NCBI GenBank assembly: GCA_949317995.1
Contig: OX439039.1
Coordinates: 78,288,002-78,352,001, forward strand
DNA from: Acholoe squamosa
Lineage: Eukaryota > Annelida > Polychaeta > Phyllodocida > Polynoidae
Reading direction: 5' to 3'
DNA: 64,000 bases
Position 1 is the stretch's first letter. Each line of letters begins with the position of its first letter. This document shows, piece by piece, positions 35,115 through 46,187 of this stretch. The notes below the pieces were generated by a model. The model was given only the letters and a program-made list of their open reading frames with translations. It had not been told where the DNA came from and did not search any database. Position numbers and translations under genes: made by a program.

Positions 35115-38100
35115 GAGAGGTAGGAGCGATTCACGTGTTTCTATGTGGGATTTGAGTATGTATATGTACACTTCTGGTGTCTTGCTTTATTTATTTTTTA
35201 CTCATGTTTTGTTGTTTGGAGTGGTTCGCTGCATGTGGTCTGGAAGTTATGCAGAAATGTATATTATATGTACAGTAGAAGTCGTAAGCAGGAAGATTGA
35301 AGATATTTCCTTATTGAACTGTATGTTTATTTATTCCATTTGACTATTATGCCCTTATACACTACGGGATTTCCGGCTACATTATCATGGAATGATACCC
35401 AGTCAGTGTCTAAGGTATAGGGTGTTTATGTTCCTAAATTGTATACATGAGATTCAAAAGTGTAAACATGAGATTCCATTTGCACAGGCTCTGTTGGACC
35501 AGAGTGTAAATAATACAACTGTGACCAAGTAGGGGTGGTTACTCTGTTCTGCTATGTAAACATCAACACATCAGAATATAAATAACAACACACCAGTCTA
35601 TTTACAACTCACCATAAATCGCAGGGTCCTGTAAAAAACAAACCTGTCTGATATTGAAATTGAAAGACTCATCATAGTAAAAGTTTGTTATGTTTACATT
35701 AGATCAACTTGATTTAGTAAACAAAAACATCTTTTCACAACAAAATCATGCCTGAGATTGCACACGAAGGCATCACCACATAGACAAAGAGCTCCCTCAA
35801 CAATCGATTTTTACTTTGGAATAATTACAAATGACACTATGTAGTCTGTTTTTGTACCACTTTTGTGCGAATAGCTCGGATTCTTTGCAAAAATTACGTA
35901 GTGGAGTCTCCACTTTGACATTATCCAATGGTCTTCCACCACTGATTGATCATCTCAAGGGCGATTCTTTCCTCGGTTCAGTGCACATATCGCTGTTAAA
36001 GTAACCTATTCACTTCCCTATCCCCTTGATTCTTTTGTCGGAAACATTCAGAAAGTTATCAGTGAAAAAAGAAACCAAATGCTTATTTCAGCTATCTATA
36101 TTCAGATCTATATTCAGATATCCATTTAGCTAATAAAAATCTAATTTATATAGTAGACGATAAATGATATAAATCTAGTTTACACACTAGATGATAAAAC
36201 TCCTGACACTGAAGGGTATTACACAATATCTTTATAATGTAGGGTCTAGCTCTGGTCCATGACATAGGCCATCTGCCTCGTTCCGGTTGCACCAGCCCTC
36301 AGGGGCTGGTCAACCAGCGTCAGCTGCCCCCTTGTGTATCATACCAATCCTGGTGTAGGTGGAAGGTAGGAAGCTACAGGTCTGGGGATGTAGCTTAGTG
36401 GTAGAGTGCTCACTTTCAAGCTGAGAGACCTGGGTTCGAATCCCAGTGTTTCCAAAGACCTATATTCACTCACCCCTACAACACAAATGAAATTCCAACC
36501 TGATAATTCTATACTCACTATAACGGCCCCAGCCTACAGCCCAGCACTTGGGGTTTCCTACAAAGTTGTCTCCGTGCCTTGGGAGTTGGACAAAGCTGAC
36601 CCAGGGGTGGGCCAGTTTAACTGGACGGACCAGCTGAGCCACTGCTACATCGTATGGCACACCAGGGATACGGGGTCCTCCGTACTTCTCATGCTGAATC
36701 AAAATAATTATCATCAAAATGAATATGCATAAATAGATAATGAATATATAGATAGACAAAGAGAAAAAATACATATTATGTGGAGGTAGATATGGGAACA
36801 TGATAAAACAAATAAGATAAAATGAGTAGTTTGGACAATGTGACTGCAGCAGGCTTTTGCCTGAAAATGTGGACTTTACACTTGCTTTGAATTATTCTGC
36901 AATAGCACATGGAAGTTTGAATCATCACCTGTTGGTTTTTTAGAAGAAGTGAGAAGAATAGACATTCTATAGAAGAATATGGATCAGGTCGCCAGAAAGC
37001 AGTAGATTTTGTGTTTTGGGGTCATTTTGGACTCTTATATGGCTATGGAGAAAGAAGTTGAACACCAATCTTGTCATACATAGACTCATTTGATAGAGGA
37101 CACTTAGGGCTATCAGAAAGATGTAAATTTGTGGTCATCCATAAAAAATTCTCAGACTTATTGCCTGCTGAAGTGAAAAAAACCAAGCCAAATTTGTTCT
37201 TTTTTTACTTTTTGTATTTTTTACAAGTGTCCTGTATTGAATAAAGAACATCTGGAGTATCACAAAGTTATTTTTTGTATTGTATATGATCATAGGTATC
37301 ATTTTCATGAGGTTTGGACATGTCACTGAGTGAGAATTTTTCATCATATGACTTTGAAAATGCAAATCTGTAATTTGTAACGTCCGTTACCTAAATCTAA
37401 ATCAGTTATAAAACATGAAAAAAATGGAGCTTCAAAATCTTTGTTATTACCCATATGGAGGGCCCATTATCCCCTACTGTGGTCAAAAAGTTGTGTGTCT
37501 ATCTACATTTGTGTCCGTGTGAGAGCAGCTTATGTGAAATAATTCTGATAAAAGTACCATCATGTAAGAGGCAGTCTGCTGTGCATGCATAACTCAACTT
37601 TTTTTTCAATTTTTATATTTGAAGTCAATAATAGACATGTTGGCCTTGTTATTTCATGCATGTGTTTATTATGCATAATGGGACATTCCTATATTACTGA
37701 CAGTAACTTTAATTTCCTCTTATGTCATCATTTTGGAACCGGACGTTACATGACACAAACAAGCAATAAAAATGGAACCAGACTTCCCAAGTCGGTATTT
37801 TTTGGTTTTCCGAGGTGGGGGGTTGTCCCTCCACAAATTTGTTAAACGTTACATAAAGCTATTAGAAAATTAATTTTTCAGGCCCTTCAAGGGTAAAATC
37901 TTACACTTTCTGACGAGCTGACCCATATATAATAAGGAGAAAATTAGGGAGAACTGTAGAAAGACGTCATCTTGGCAAAATTAGGGAGAATTAATTGCAT
38001 GACTTGATTTCCATTTTCCCAATTGGGTTATGTAGAGTAATAAGATAATGGCATCAATTGGCATAGTAGTTGCGATATACATGTATATCAGAACACATAT

Positions 38101-41100
38101 AAATGTGCAATGCATACTGTCTTACATATCACTATGATTGAAATTGTGATTCAGCAACTTCTCCACCCTGGCTTTTATTTGTTGGTTGATTGAAGTCACG
38201 AATCGCGAATCATTGTAAGGGCCAAGGGCATCCAGGTTATTGAAAAATAATGCAGACTGCTGAGGAAGTTTTATTTATCTGGGAATTTTAACTGTGTCTC
38301 TATGGTTACAGGTGAATGAATCTCCAGTTGCCTAATGTATAAATAAACTCATTTCCACACCTCCTTTTACCCGTAGACTAGGGAATGTGTCTGTGATTAT
38401 GTGGGTATCGCTGGCATCCGTGGGTATTATTACTTTTCAAGGGTGAATATTCCTGACAATCACAATTTGAACTGTTGTGATATTATTTCTACCCTAATCT
38501 ATGTAGATCACTAATCACCATTGCTCTTATTTATTGGTTTTATTTATGTAATAGCATTAGGCATTCACTTAATTGTGGTGCCCAGATCTCTCCACATCTC
38601 TCAGGGGTTCACTTCTCTATGCCCCTCACCTCTTCTGCATACCTACGGCTACACCGTGAAAATCAAAGCAATACAGCAATGGACACAGAAGGGACTTTCT
38701 AAATGCTCTAATTATTGCTATGCCTCTGAAATGCCCTCCAAAGTACCATATAGACAGAGTTCAATGACGATTTGTCTTTCAGGTTGTTTCTTTGCACGTG
38801 GATGTCAGGCTGTCTCCCAAAAGGCCATAGGCTCCGTGGCAGAGAGCCTGACATCCACAAGTGAAGAAATAGCCTGAAATGACAAATCTGAGTTGAACTC
38901 TGTATTTACCCAGTAAACACCATACCAAACTACTAAGTAGATCTTTGGCATAACTAGGTTTGGTTCCTACCAAATTGGTTTGAATTACATTTTTTTGCTT
39001 GGTATATGGACATTCAAACGTTAAGGTTTAACTACGTTCTAGATACATAGCATCTAAAATTCATTTTCCTATGTATTTTAACGTTTTTCTTGTACCAAAA
39101 AGCTACCTAAAAAATTTAAAAAAAAGAAAAAAAAAGTTATAATACTCCCTATATCAAAATTGTTTCCAGGTATGGCCTGGATTGATCCCAGGACCTACAG
39201 ACTGAGCTATCTAGGCAGTCAATTTATCTATATTCAAGAGCATAATATATTCTCTTGGATCTTGGTGGAAGGTAATGAAAATGACATAATGGACCTTTCA
39301 TACACAAATCTTTGTCAGAATCTATAGCGCAGTTGTAGGAAGCAGGCATTAGATGTGGAAGATCTAGGGTTCAAGGCTTCACCTTGATGGACTTTTACCA
39401 ACGTTTTTCTCTTTTTTTTCTTCTTTCCCCCTATTTTTGGAAAGCTCTTTGGTAGTAGAAAAACGTAAAAAATATGTAGAAATATGTATTTATTATATAT
39501 CTACGTATCTAGAACATAGATAAACCTTAATGTTTGAACGTCCACATATTAAGCAAAAATACGTAGTTGCAACCAAAATTCTACGTAGATATACATCTTA
39601 CAACGTCCATATATGAAGTTGTGTTCACTGGGTATTTCATGGTTTTACATTGTTAATTAAACAAAAACTCACTTTTATTAATGCATGTTTTGGGCAGGGT
39701 GTGGAGAATGGGCTACAGTTGAGAATGGAAGGTCGTTTCTCCACGCCCACCTCGGAAATGGCATTCTAGTACTAATCTATAGTAGACTATGTTCCTATCA
39801 TGAAATAAAACCCATTACCACTCACCACAATGATCTTCTTCACATAGACCATATCCTCGTAGTCATTCTGTGTGAAGGCTCCCACTAATACACGGTAGTC
39901 CTCTGGCTTTCTGAAATGTAACAATACAGGGTTCGCTGAATGAGGCAATTTAAGCATTATCTAATTTAGTTTTCAATGTCGATAGTTTGCAGTTGCTTTG
40001 AAATAATTGCAAAATAACATTGAAGAGTATTTAAGGTGTGTTCTGTGTATGAGTTCACACCCCGAAGTTAACACCAGATTAAGCTATGGGGACTTCTCAA
40101 AAACGTTTCATCTTTTTTGAGAAATGTCTTCCATGGCAAGGTGAAATCGAAGGGGTCGCCTCCCAACCCCTGTGGCTATATAAAGCCGGGTCGGTGACTG
40201 GCGGGGTTAGAATCTTTATGGGTTCTATACGAACAGGAGTGCTTTCTCCCCTCTGTCTCCGAGAACTTATATAGGTAGCTAACACTTTGGTATGTTTGAT
40301 TTGGAACTGGGAAACCCTTAGTTGAGTTGTATTAGGAATCTGAATAAAAACATTGTTGCCTCTTATGTAACCGGAGACTGTAATTTGGTAGTTCTTTCCA
40401 CATAAGATATACAAACCTGGAATACTCAACCATTACACTCGTATACTTCCTTTGCCCCCCCACCCCATCCCCATCGTTTCTTCACATCAGTTTATAAGGT
40501 ACTAAGAGTGTGACAGGAATGTGTAAAGTTAGTGATAAGGGTTGTGATTAAATCGAATTGAAAATATTTTATTGGCTACTTAGTATCACAATGTCGGGCG
40601 TTTTTCATTTAGCGCCAAACAAGTTACAAATATACTCATGGTTGATCAATTTAGGAATATGGGGTTTCTAAACCATTCATATATCATTGTCTGTTTAGTG
40701 CATTACAACTTATACTGCTAGTATTTCTTTAACACGTTGTTGAAAGTCTTTCATGGGTTCACACTTTTCTAGCGTCTAGAGCATTCCACAGTATTTGATC
40801 CCGATAGATTGCAAGCTGCAAGTATTGGGGTCAACACAACACAAAGATTGTGCATGTATGTCACATGGGTCGTGTTCCATATTCAGAAGTGAAAAGATGT
40901 TTTCCCCCTTTCCCAGCCCTTTCCTGTTATTGGAACAGGGGCTATGGGCAGATAATGAACAGTGCAACAAGGTTATATCTGCATTGTTCAAGCTTTTGCC
41001 GGAGAGGCAAGGGTTACAATTACTAAAGCCCCAGGTTGACACACCCGCATTACACTGGGGCCTGTAGGTACTAGACCGAGCTGCTGTACTTTTATAGTAG

Positions 41101-42916
41101 CTAGATAGAGGTAACAAATAAATGTTAAAACAGATGCAAATTCAATTTTTATCCAAAGGTCAGTTACAGCCGAATTCCCAGGTAAAAAAAAACGTTAGAA
41201 AACGTTTCCGAGCGTTTCCATATGGCTCATCAACATGGCCAAAAGTTTAAAAACATTAAAGACGGCCTTTGACGTTAAATAGCTTTTAGTTTTGTTGACT
41301 AGGAATCGTTGCACTGAGACGACGAGATGGTGTTATGCAAAGGAGGAACATAGAGACCAGGTAAAGTGGGTGCAAATAGAGATCTGTACTGAGGGTAACC
41401 AGGAAGCAGGAATTAAGACACAGCTGGTAGAACTAAAAGGGATGAAAAAGGGAAAAGTACTGGGAGTGCCTGGGGAAAGGTATGGCAGATAGGGAGGTCA
41501 GTGCACAAGTATATGTAACTTAGCATGCACACTATTTAATTCCAGTCATGTGCGGATAGCTCACCAACTAGTCCACTCAACCTCGGGAAGGCATTCCTCA
41601 AGACCCAGTCAAATCGTTATGGAATCCCTAATTCTATTACAGCCCTGCATCTATAGTGGTCACTAATGATTGCAGTTGTACGACTGCCCTATCAAATCCT
41701 ATATAATTTCTTCATAAGTGCTGAGTGATTACCTATACAATCAGCCAGAGTTTTCAGCTTCAGAGAGATGCACCAATGAGAATGACACTGGTGACTGGAT
41801 AATGAAATACTAAAGACGGAGACACAGTATCGCCACCTGGGAAGGAGAAGCAAAACTACCCAACTTGACATGATACTGCCACCTGGGAAGCATGTAAAAC
41901 ACTACTCGGCTGGGCAAAATGCTGCTACCTAGGAGGCAACTTAAAAACTTCAGCACCAGAGACACCAGTAGTGCCACCTGTGAGGCGTATGAAAAACTAA
42001 TTGCTTGAGACAATGGTGTCACCTGGGAGGCAAATGAAGAAGTACTGAGACAGCTGAATGGTTGATACATGTACGGGGTCGTCAATAAAATATGTCACAC
42101 CTTTTTTGGTCATTTTTGGAACCTCCACCCCCTGTCACACTTAGTCACAGGTCAGCCAACAACGCCCTCAAAAATTACATTAAACTTGGCTGGACCCCCC
42201 CCCCCCTCAGCCATACTATCGACTTAGCTCAGCTTCCCCCAATATTAATATCTTATTTGAATCTCATTAGAATTTTACCTGAGTAACGGGGATTTGGGAG
42301 TAAAATAAAATCTTGCTCGACTATGGGCGGGGGCACGGGCCCTGAAATTCACCTCTAGCATTACAGTGCTGACCTTCTAAAGTTCCCTTCTATCTAACAT
42401 AGTTAGCTTGTTTCATATGATGTCTTTGATGTGGGTCTTAAATTTGATTTTCGAAAATGTGATGTCACACAATCCTTCACCCCCCACCCTCCTGTCACAC
42501 TTTTTCACAATCAAAAAATAGCCCCACCCCCTCCTGTGTGACGTAATTCATGGACGGCCCCTACTCCCGGAGGGCCGGCATGATGCTCCAATTAAGTCCT
42601 GGCGAGCAGTCTCGCTAGCACTTCATTGGTACATCATGACGACCAATGGGCATGATGCACTCCTGCATTGTCTTTGATACACTCACGGCATGGAGGAGAG
42701 GCAGTGTGCAGCAGAGAGGATCCAGTCGGGGGTGAGGAGGGAGGCACCACACGTGTGAGTGTAGTTACCGGAGTCCCTCAGCCTCTGGAGGGACAGCGTC
42801 CATGGCCACCTCCCCTTGGCTGAAGGCTTCCCACCGATAATTAACTCCTCTGCAGGCCGAGCTGTTCAGAGATAAAATATAGATTGATATGATATTTAAA
42901 ATGACAGACAGAGACT

Positions 42917-42994
<78 letters not shown>

Positions 42995-44340
42995 TTATGT
43001 GTATCCCATCTGTTCAGTGTGTAGTCCCATTTGTTCATTTCTCTATTCCCATTCAAATATCCCATTTGGACGGTGTATGCAGGGTGAGTGGGATTGGAGT
43101 GGGGGGCGGGGGGGCATTGTCGTCAACTACAGGGTGTTGTTTGCCCCCTAGTTTGAACTGCCAGGATCAGGTTCAGGACTAACCTGTTTCTTAGTACGCC
43201 CTAAAATTGAATGATAGTCCCTGGATCATGGGGTGTACTAAGAACTTAGTACACTGTTTTATCATCAAATTTCTCCAACTTCTTCATCAAAATACATAAT
43301 TCTAAAGACACCTAAAGTACATGGGGACTATATTTTATATATGCACTTTTTTACAGAACTAAAATCCGAATATTCTCTGAGAAATGGCTATATGTATGAA
43401 TTTCCCCTTAGTCCTGGTATAGTAAAATCTATTTGCTAATTTTTTTGTTAAATTTGCTAATAAATATGAACCAGCAAGATTAAAGAATATATAAATGCCT
43501 ACAAAATGTCGTTTTCATTTTAGCCAAGTGTTGTTTAATAAGGGAGTAAATGTATAATTTAATGTAAATGTAAGTACACAATAGTGGAGTGGTTTCACCG
43601 TCCCACCTTTGACCCCAATAATGTATGCACAGGTAGGTGTCATGGTTCAGTGACCAAGGCTCTGATTGGCCCATACAGCTGCAGAGGTGAGTGTCATGGT
43701 CCAGTGCACACACAAGTGTACTAAGATCCCAGTACATCCTAAGACTGTGCATGGTATCAGAATCCTAGTACAGACTAAAATCAGACTGTTGTACTATGAT
43801 CCTGGTGTGTCCTAACAAGATATCCCCGTCTCCAACCTGAGGATGGCCGAGTGGTTAACGCATTGGCCTTAAGATCCAATGGACACTGTCCGTGTGGGTT
43901 TGAACCCCACTCCTAGCAAATAAATTGTATTTATAGAAGAGAAATCAGATTAACAGAAGGAAGGGAGAGACTTAACCAGATAGACAGAGAGATACAGAGG
44001 GGGGGGGCGGTATTCGAGACAGACAGAAAAGCAAAGTGGTTAAGGTGTTGACCTTACGATCCAGTGGACACGAGATGCAGTCTCGGAACAATAGTAAATA
44101 AAATATATTTGATATTCAAAATTCAACCTAACTTAAGTTTTCACGAACATCAATTCCCTTTTCTCCCCCCCCCCATTCTAGAGACAGAAAATTGAGATAA
44201 ATCAATACCAAAATGGGATTGAGTATATGTAGATACTGCAAAAAATAGGGATGAAAATGGAAAAGAAAAGAAAAAGAATAGTTGTACACACCCCATATTG
44301 CAGGTAGGAGGAGGGCGCTGAAGGTGATGAGGAACAGCAT
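31804..44340 (-). CDS. Secreted chymotrypsin-family serine protease (six exons)
   Basis: Exons on minus, 5' to 3': 44340-44292, 42849-42687, 39910-39826, 36693-36519, 34589-34426, 31995-31804. Every junction has GT/AG, phases agree (1, 2, 0, 1, 0), and the total is 828 nt, 275 residues plus stop. A hydrophobic signal peptide starts the protein, the mature N-terminus is IIGG, and the triad is His65 (LSAAHC), Asp114 (YDVAVAQL) and Ser215 (GDSGSP). Cysteines pair as in chymotrypsin (42-58, 136-201, 168-182, 191-220); there is no Cys for a propeptide link. The residue at chymotrypsin position 189 is Gly, so it is not trypsin-like; elastase- or chymotrypsin-like specificity is likely. The residue before IIGG is Leu, not Arg/Lys. 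It should be secreted and cleave proteins extracellularly. Introns contain many repeats. The least certain part is exon 1 and whether another pro-region exon exists. Confidence 0.88.
32225..32290. repeat. (GA)n microsatellite in protease intron
   Basis: Mainly GA repeats inside a longer purine-rich stretch (32080-32320). The three overlapping minus frames rich in Ser and Leu are its translation, not a gene. Confidence 0.9.
32536..33739. mobile_element. 1.2-kb TIR element with repeated GTCAC-ATCTC motifs, in protease intron 5
   Basis: Left TTGTTAAGCTCGATGGTGAT and right ATCACCATCTAGCTTAACAA-type ends are inverted, and the arms pair over roughly 240 bases (including AAAACCTATGTTCTATGCA against TGCATAGAACATAGGTTTT). 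The centre holds diverged tandem units with TTTTTGTCACTATCTCACAG. Non-coding. Confidence 0.8.
34268..34356. repeat. Short inverted repeat
   Basis: GCGTCCATTTACAA and TTGTAAATGGACGT, 60 bases apart, in protease intron 5 just after exon 5. Confidence 0.5.
34426..34589 (-). CDS. Serine protease exon 5
   Basis: Acceptor TCCCTCAG|AT; encodes LRELKTVVHSKSECTRIW and ILDEHVCVAGPEDGVCH; donor CAT|GTAAGA (phase 0). The last Cys is position 191, next to the catalytic Ser loop in exon 6. Confidence 0.92.
35041..35111. repeat. (TA)n microsatellite in protease intron 4
   Basis: About 70 bases of TA. Confidence 0.95.
36384..36453 (+). repeat. tRNA-like sequence with anticodon position TCA, in protease intron 4
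   Basis: A full cloverleaf can be drawn: the acceptor GGGGATG pairs with TGTTTCC allowing G-T pairs, the D arm fits, and the T arm CTGGG TTCGAAT CCCAG is perfect. The anticodon stem has one mismatch and the anticodon would be UCA. There is no T-run terminator close by. More likely a tRNA-derived SINE head or pseudogene than an opal-reading tRNA. Confidence 0.55.
36519..36693 (-). CDS. Serine protease exon 4 (catalytic Asp)
   Basis: Acceptor GATTCAG|CAT; encodes HEKY, YDVAVAQLVRPV and CWAVGWGRY; donor A|GTGAGT (phase 1). Confidence 0.92.
38754..38903. mobile_element. 150-bp hairpin MITE in protease intron 3
   Basis: Arms ACAGAGTTCAATGACGATTT...GTGGATGTCAGGCT and AGCCTGACATCCAC...AACTCTGT pair over about 65 bases each. 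Confidence 0.85.
38907..39633. repeat. Two tRNA-headed repeats head to head, in protease intron 3
   Basis: Outer ends are inverted (TACCCAGTAAACACC and GTGTTCACTGGGTA), with matching inner words GGACATTCAAACGTTAAGG/CCTTAATGTTTGAACGTCC. tRNA-like blocks point outwards: 39168-39222 on minus (TAGCTCAGTCTGTAGG, GGGATCAATCC) and about 39320-39382 on plus (TAGCGCAGTTGTAGG, GGGTTCAAGGC). Either two SINE-like copies in inverted orientation or one TIR element. Confidence 0.6.
39826..39910 (-). CDS. Serine protease exon 3
   Basis: Acceptor ATTTCAG|A; encodes KPEDYRVLVGAF and VYVKKIIV, the usual segment before the conserved His-x-x-Tyr; donor GTG|GTGAGT (phase 0). Confidence 0.9.
40960..41180 (+). repeat. 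Dispersed repeat, copy 1 (also 61117-61345)
   Basis: AGTGCAACAAGGTT, GGAGAGGCAA, GGGCCTGTAGG and GTCAGTTACA occur in the same order in both places. Confidence 0.7.
41588..41800. repeat. GTACGACTGCC/TCAAGA repeat, relative of 60706-60920
   Basis: Shares inverted GGAAGGCATT..CTCAAGA, CTAGTGGTCACT-type and TGACTGCCCTA words with 60706-60920. Confidence 0.5.
42075..42561. mobile_element. MITE with GGGG(T/C)CGTC ends, in protease intron 2
   Basis: Left GGGGTCGTCAATAAAATATG and right ATTCATGGACGGCCCC are inverted, with TGTCACAC words next to both. Relative of 25409-25557. Confidence 0.7.
42563..42676. repeat. GCATCATG-rich MITE fragment, next to protease exon 2
   Basis: CTCCCGGAGGG, CTGGCGAGCAGTCTCGC and CATGATGCACTCCTGCAT match 15640-15750. 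It ends 11 bases before the exon 2 donor side. Confidence 0.65.
42687..42849 (-). CDS. Serine protease exon 2 (activation site and catalytic His)
   Basis: Acceptor CCTGCAG|AG, then EELIIGG, WPWTLSLQ and DWILSAAHC; donor CC|GTGAGT (phase 2). Confidence 0.92.
42919..42986. repeat. (GA)n microsatellite in protease intron 1
   Basis: Nearly pure GA repeat. Confidence 0.95.
43837..43918 (+). repeat. tRNA-Leu(UAA)-like head of a SINE
   Basis: Strong similarity to tRNA-Leu: GGATGGCCGAGTGGTTAA, an anticodon loop CTTAAGA (TAA), an extra arm and a perfect T arm GTGGG TTTGAAC CCCAC. The acceptor stem has two mismatches, and the sequence continues into a body also found at 19231-19315, so it is a SINE head. 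A second degenerate relative follows at 44033-44095. Confidence 0.7.
44292..44340 (-). CDS. Serine protease exon 1 (signal peptide)
   Basis: Starts at ATG 44340-44338 in a good context (CTCACCATGC) and encodes MLFLITFSALLLPAIW plus the first base of a Gly/Glu codon; donor GG|GTGTGT. An in-frame ATG at 44379 would add 13 residues. Chosen because the hydrophobic core begins at once after the nearer ATG. Confidence 0.65.
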
Positions 44341-44421
44341 GGTGAGTGCCCACGTGCTGAATGTACAGGTAGGATCCATACCAACAGATATAGACATCCA
44401 GTCTACTCTGGTATAGGCCAA

Positions 44422-45305
44422 AAAAAGGGGATGTGTTTCAGGGTAAAAGCCTAGTTATCTATCGATAACTCTTTGAGGGATGATCTAACATTGAAATGAA
44501 TATCAGAAAAAGAGTATCCTATCAGAATGTATAGAGACATTGTTGAATACTTAAAAGCAAATGCAAACAAGGAAGGGATTTTCCAAATTGCAGAGATGTT
44601 GCTATTATTTTTCCTATTTCTGTCATTTTGGAGAGGGGTGGAATGAGTCTCAGTTAGGGGCCCCATTTTATCTTTTTGTTTGGGCATTTAAAGGGGAGCT
44701 CCATAATTTGTTATATGTGGGGGGGGGGGTGCTGCTACAGCAGTCCGTTAGAAGCTGAAACATATCTTTTATTTTTGCAACCCTAAACATTTTGTATATG
44801 ACTCAGTATGGATGCCTAGTGGATCAACCATCTTGAATTTCGCTGGTTGAGGTAAAACCCACTGATAAGACATACCGTGATGGGTACCAGGGACATGCTG
44901 GTCCCATGTTATCAGTTCTTATCAGTGCACGTCGCCAAAAACCAGGCCAGGGATATGGTACTCCCTGCTATCAAACCCTATCAGATAGGAAGCTATCTGC
45001 ATTGTCTTGTTAGGTCTAACTGTGAAAGAAGACACCTGGGTGCTCAACTGATTACAGTATGCACATCATCCTGTAGCTATATTTCATGTAGGGTTATAGA
45101 ATCTTCTCAATAAATGTGTACCTATCTCCACTTTTAACATGTTAGATTGAGGAAAATTGCCAAATAGCTATTTTCCAACTATTTAGGCAGTGGCGGATCC
45201 AGGGAGATGGCCAAGGGGGCCTGATGCCCCCACCACAAAAAAAAATGAAAAAGTGAGAAAGAGGGGGGGGGGAAGAGGGAAAAGAAAAGTGTAGAGGGGG
45301 ACCCA
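44422..45305. other. Promoter-side flank of the protease gene; no gene identified
   Basis: A CAGTGGCGGATCCAGG repeat end lies at 45188-45203. No clear TATA box was found for the protease. Confidence 0.4.
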
Positions 45306-45367
45306 AACAGCTCAGTAAACACCATACCAAAATAATATGTAGTATCTAGGTACAGTTAGGTTTCTAA

Positions 45368-45447
45368 ATATGAAACGCTATACTTAACTAAGGAAATAGA
45401 ACAACAATAGTAATTATAGTTTGTCACAATTGGCGCTCTTAACGCCC
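45368..45447 (-). repeat. Q repeat (B2) of mini YR element
   Basis: Matches 45672-45752 from ATATGAAACGCTATAC to ACGCCC. Confidence 0.85.
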
Positions 45448-45472
45448 TTAATTTATAAAGAAACACACAAAA

Positions 45473-45669
45473 GAAAAAATTGGGGACCACCCAAACCAAT
45501 ATGGTGGCCTTGTTCTGTGTGTGTGGCTACCTGGGCAGGTGACCTAGATGAGACTATGCAGGCCTGCCCTCTATGTGAGTCCTAAGGTAGCACACACATA
45601 TAAAGTAGCAGAACCGCTACACATATATATACCGTTATAATAACTTGTACTGAGATAATTATAACACCC
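45473..45669 (-). repeat. P repeat (A2) of mini YR element
   Basis: Matches 45990-46187 from GAAAAAA..TGGGGACCACCC to ATTATAACACCC. Confidence 0.88.
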
Positions 45670-45671
45670 AT

Positions 45672-45752
45672 ATATGAAACGCTATACTTAACTAAGGAAA
45701 TAGAACAACAATAGTAATTATAGTTTTGTCACAATTGGTGCTCTTGACGCCC
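45672..45752 (-). repeat. Q repeat (B1) of mini YR element
   Basis: Second copy of Q; only two bases separate it from P at 45669. Confidence 0.85.
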
Positions 45753-45985
45753 AAAAACCTCCAAGACAATTGTCCTAGTGTAAGGAAAAATATAACACAT
45801 ACACAAAGAAAGGAGGTTGCAACCTTGTCCTTCGACACTTTTTGATCAAAGCTATCGACAAGATATAATAATACACCGAGACTTTGCCAATCTCCCAGGG
45901 ATTTAATGTCTATAAGATTCCAAACAATTGATGACAAGTACGATGCTCTGCCTCTGCGAAGTGAATGACTGGACACTTTGTCCAC
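45692..45985 (-). pseudogene. C-terminal remnant of a tyrosine recombinase (mini YR element)
   Basis: Minus-strand frame with SSHSLRRGRASYLSSI (His-x-x-Arg box), IKSLGDWQS (conserved Trp region) and LLYLVDSF (candidate catalytic Tyr), followed by a tail that runs into repeat Q. The N-terminal core-binding domain, first catalytic Arg, RT, RNase H and gag are all missing; the missing part stops exactly at repeat P. No ATG context argues for expression. The Arg after HSLRRG (R for the usual G) is a substitution. Confidence 0.8.
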
Positions 45986-45989
45986 AATA

Positions 45990-46187
45990 GAAAAAAATGG
46001 GGACCACCCAAACCAATATGGTGGCCTTGTGTGTGTGTGTAGCTACCTGGGCAGGTGACCTAGATGAGACTATGCAGGCCTGCCCTCTATGTGAGTCCTA
46101 AGGTAGCACACACATATAAAGTAGCAGAACCACTACACATATATGTATACCGTTTTAATAACTTGTAACGAGATAATTATAACACCC
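45990..46187 (-). repeat. P repeat (A1) of mini YR element
   Basis: Second copy of P, at the 5' end of the element on minus. Confidence 0.88.

Larger units (their letters stand above)
45364..46187 (-). mobile_element. Internally deleted (mini) tyrosine-recombinase retrotransposon
   Basis: On minus the order is repeat P (46187-45990), a short interior, repeat Q (45752-45672), P again (45669-45473), Q again (45447-45368). This is the A1...B1-A2-B2 split direct repeat of YR retrotransposons, with only about 240 interior bases left. The interior encodes the last part of a YR. Repeat copies are very similar to each other. Repeat sequences differ from those of the 1-4687 element, so this is a second family. 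The flanks match an uninterrupted relative at 38907-39222, which defines the insertion point and shows no target duplication. Confidence 0.8.
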
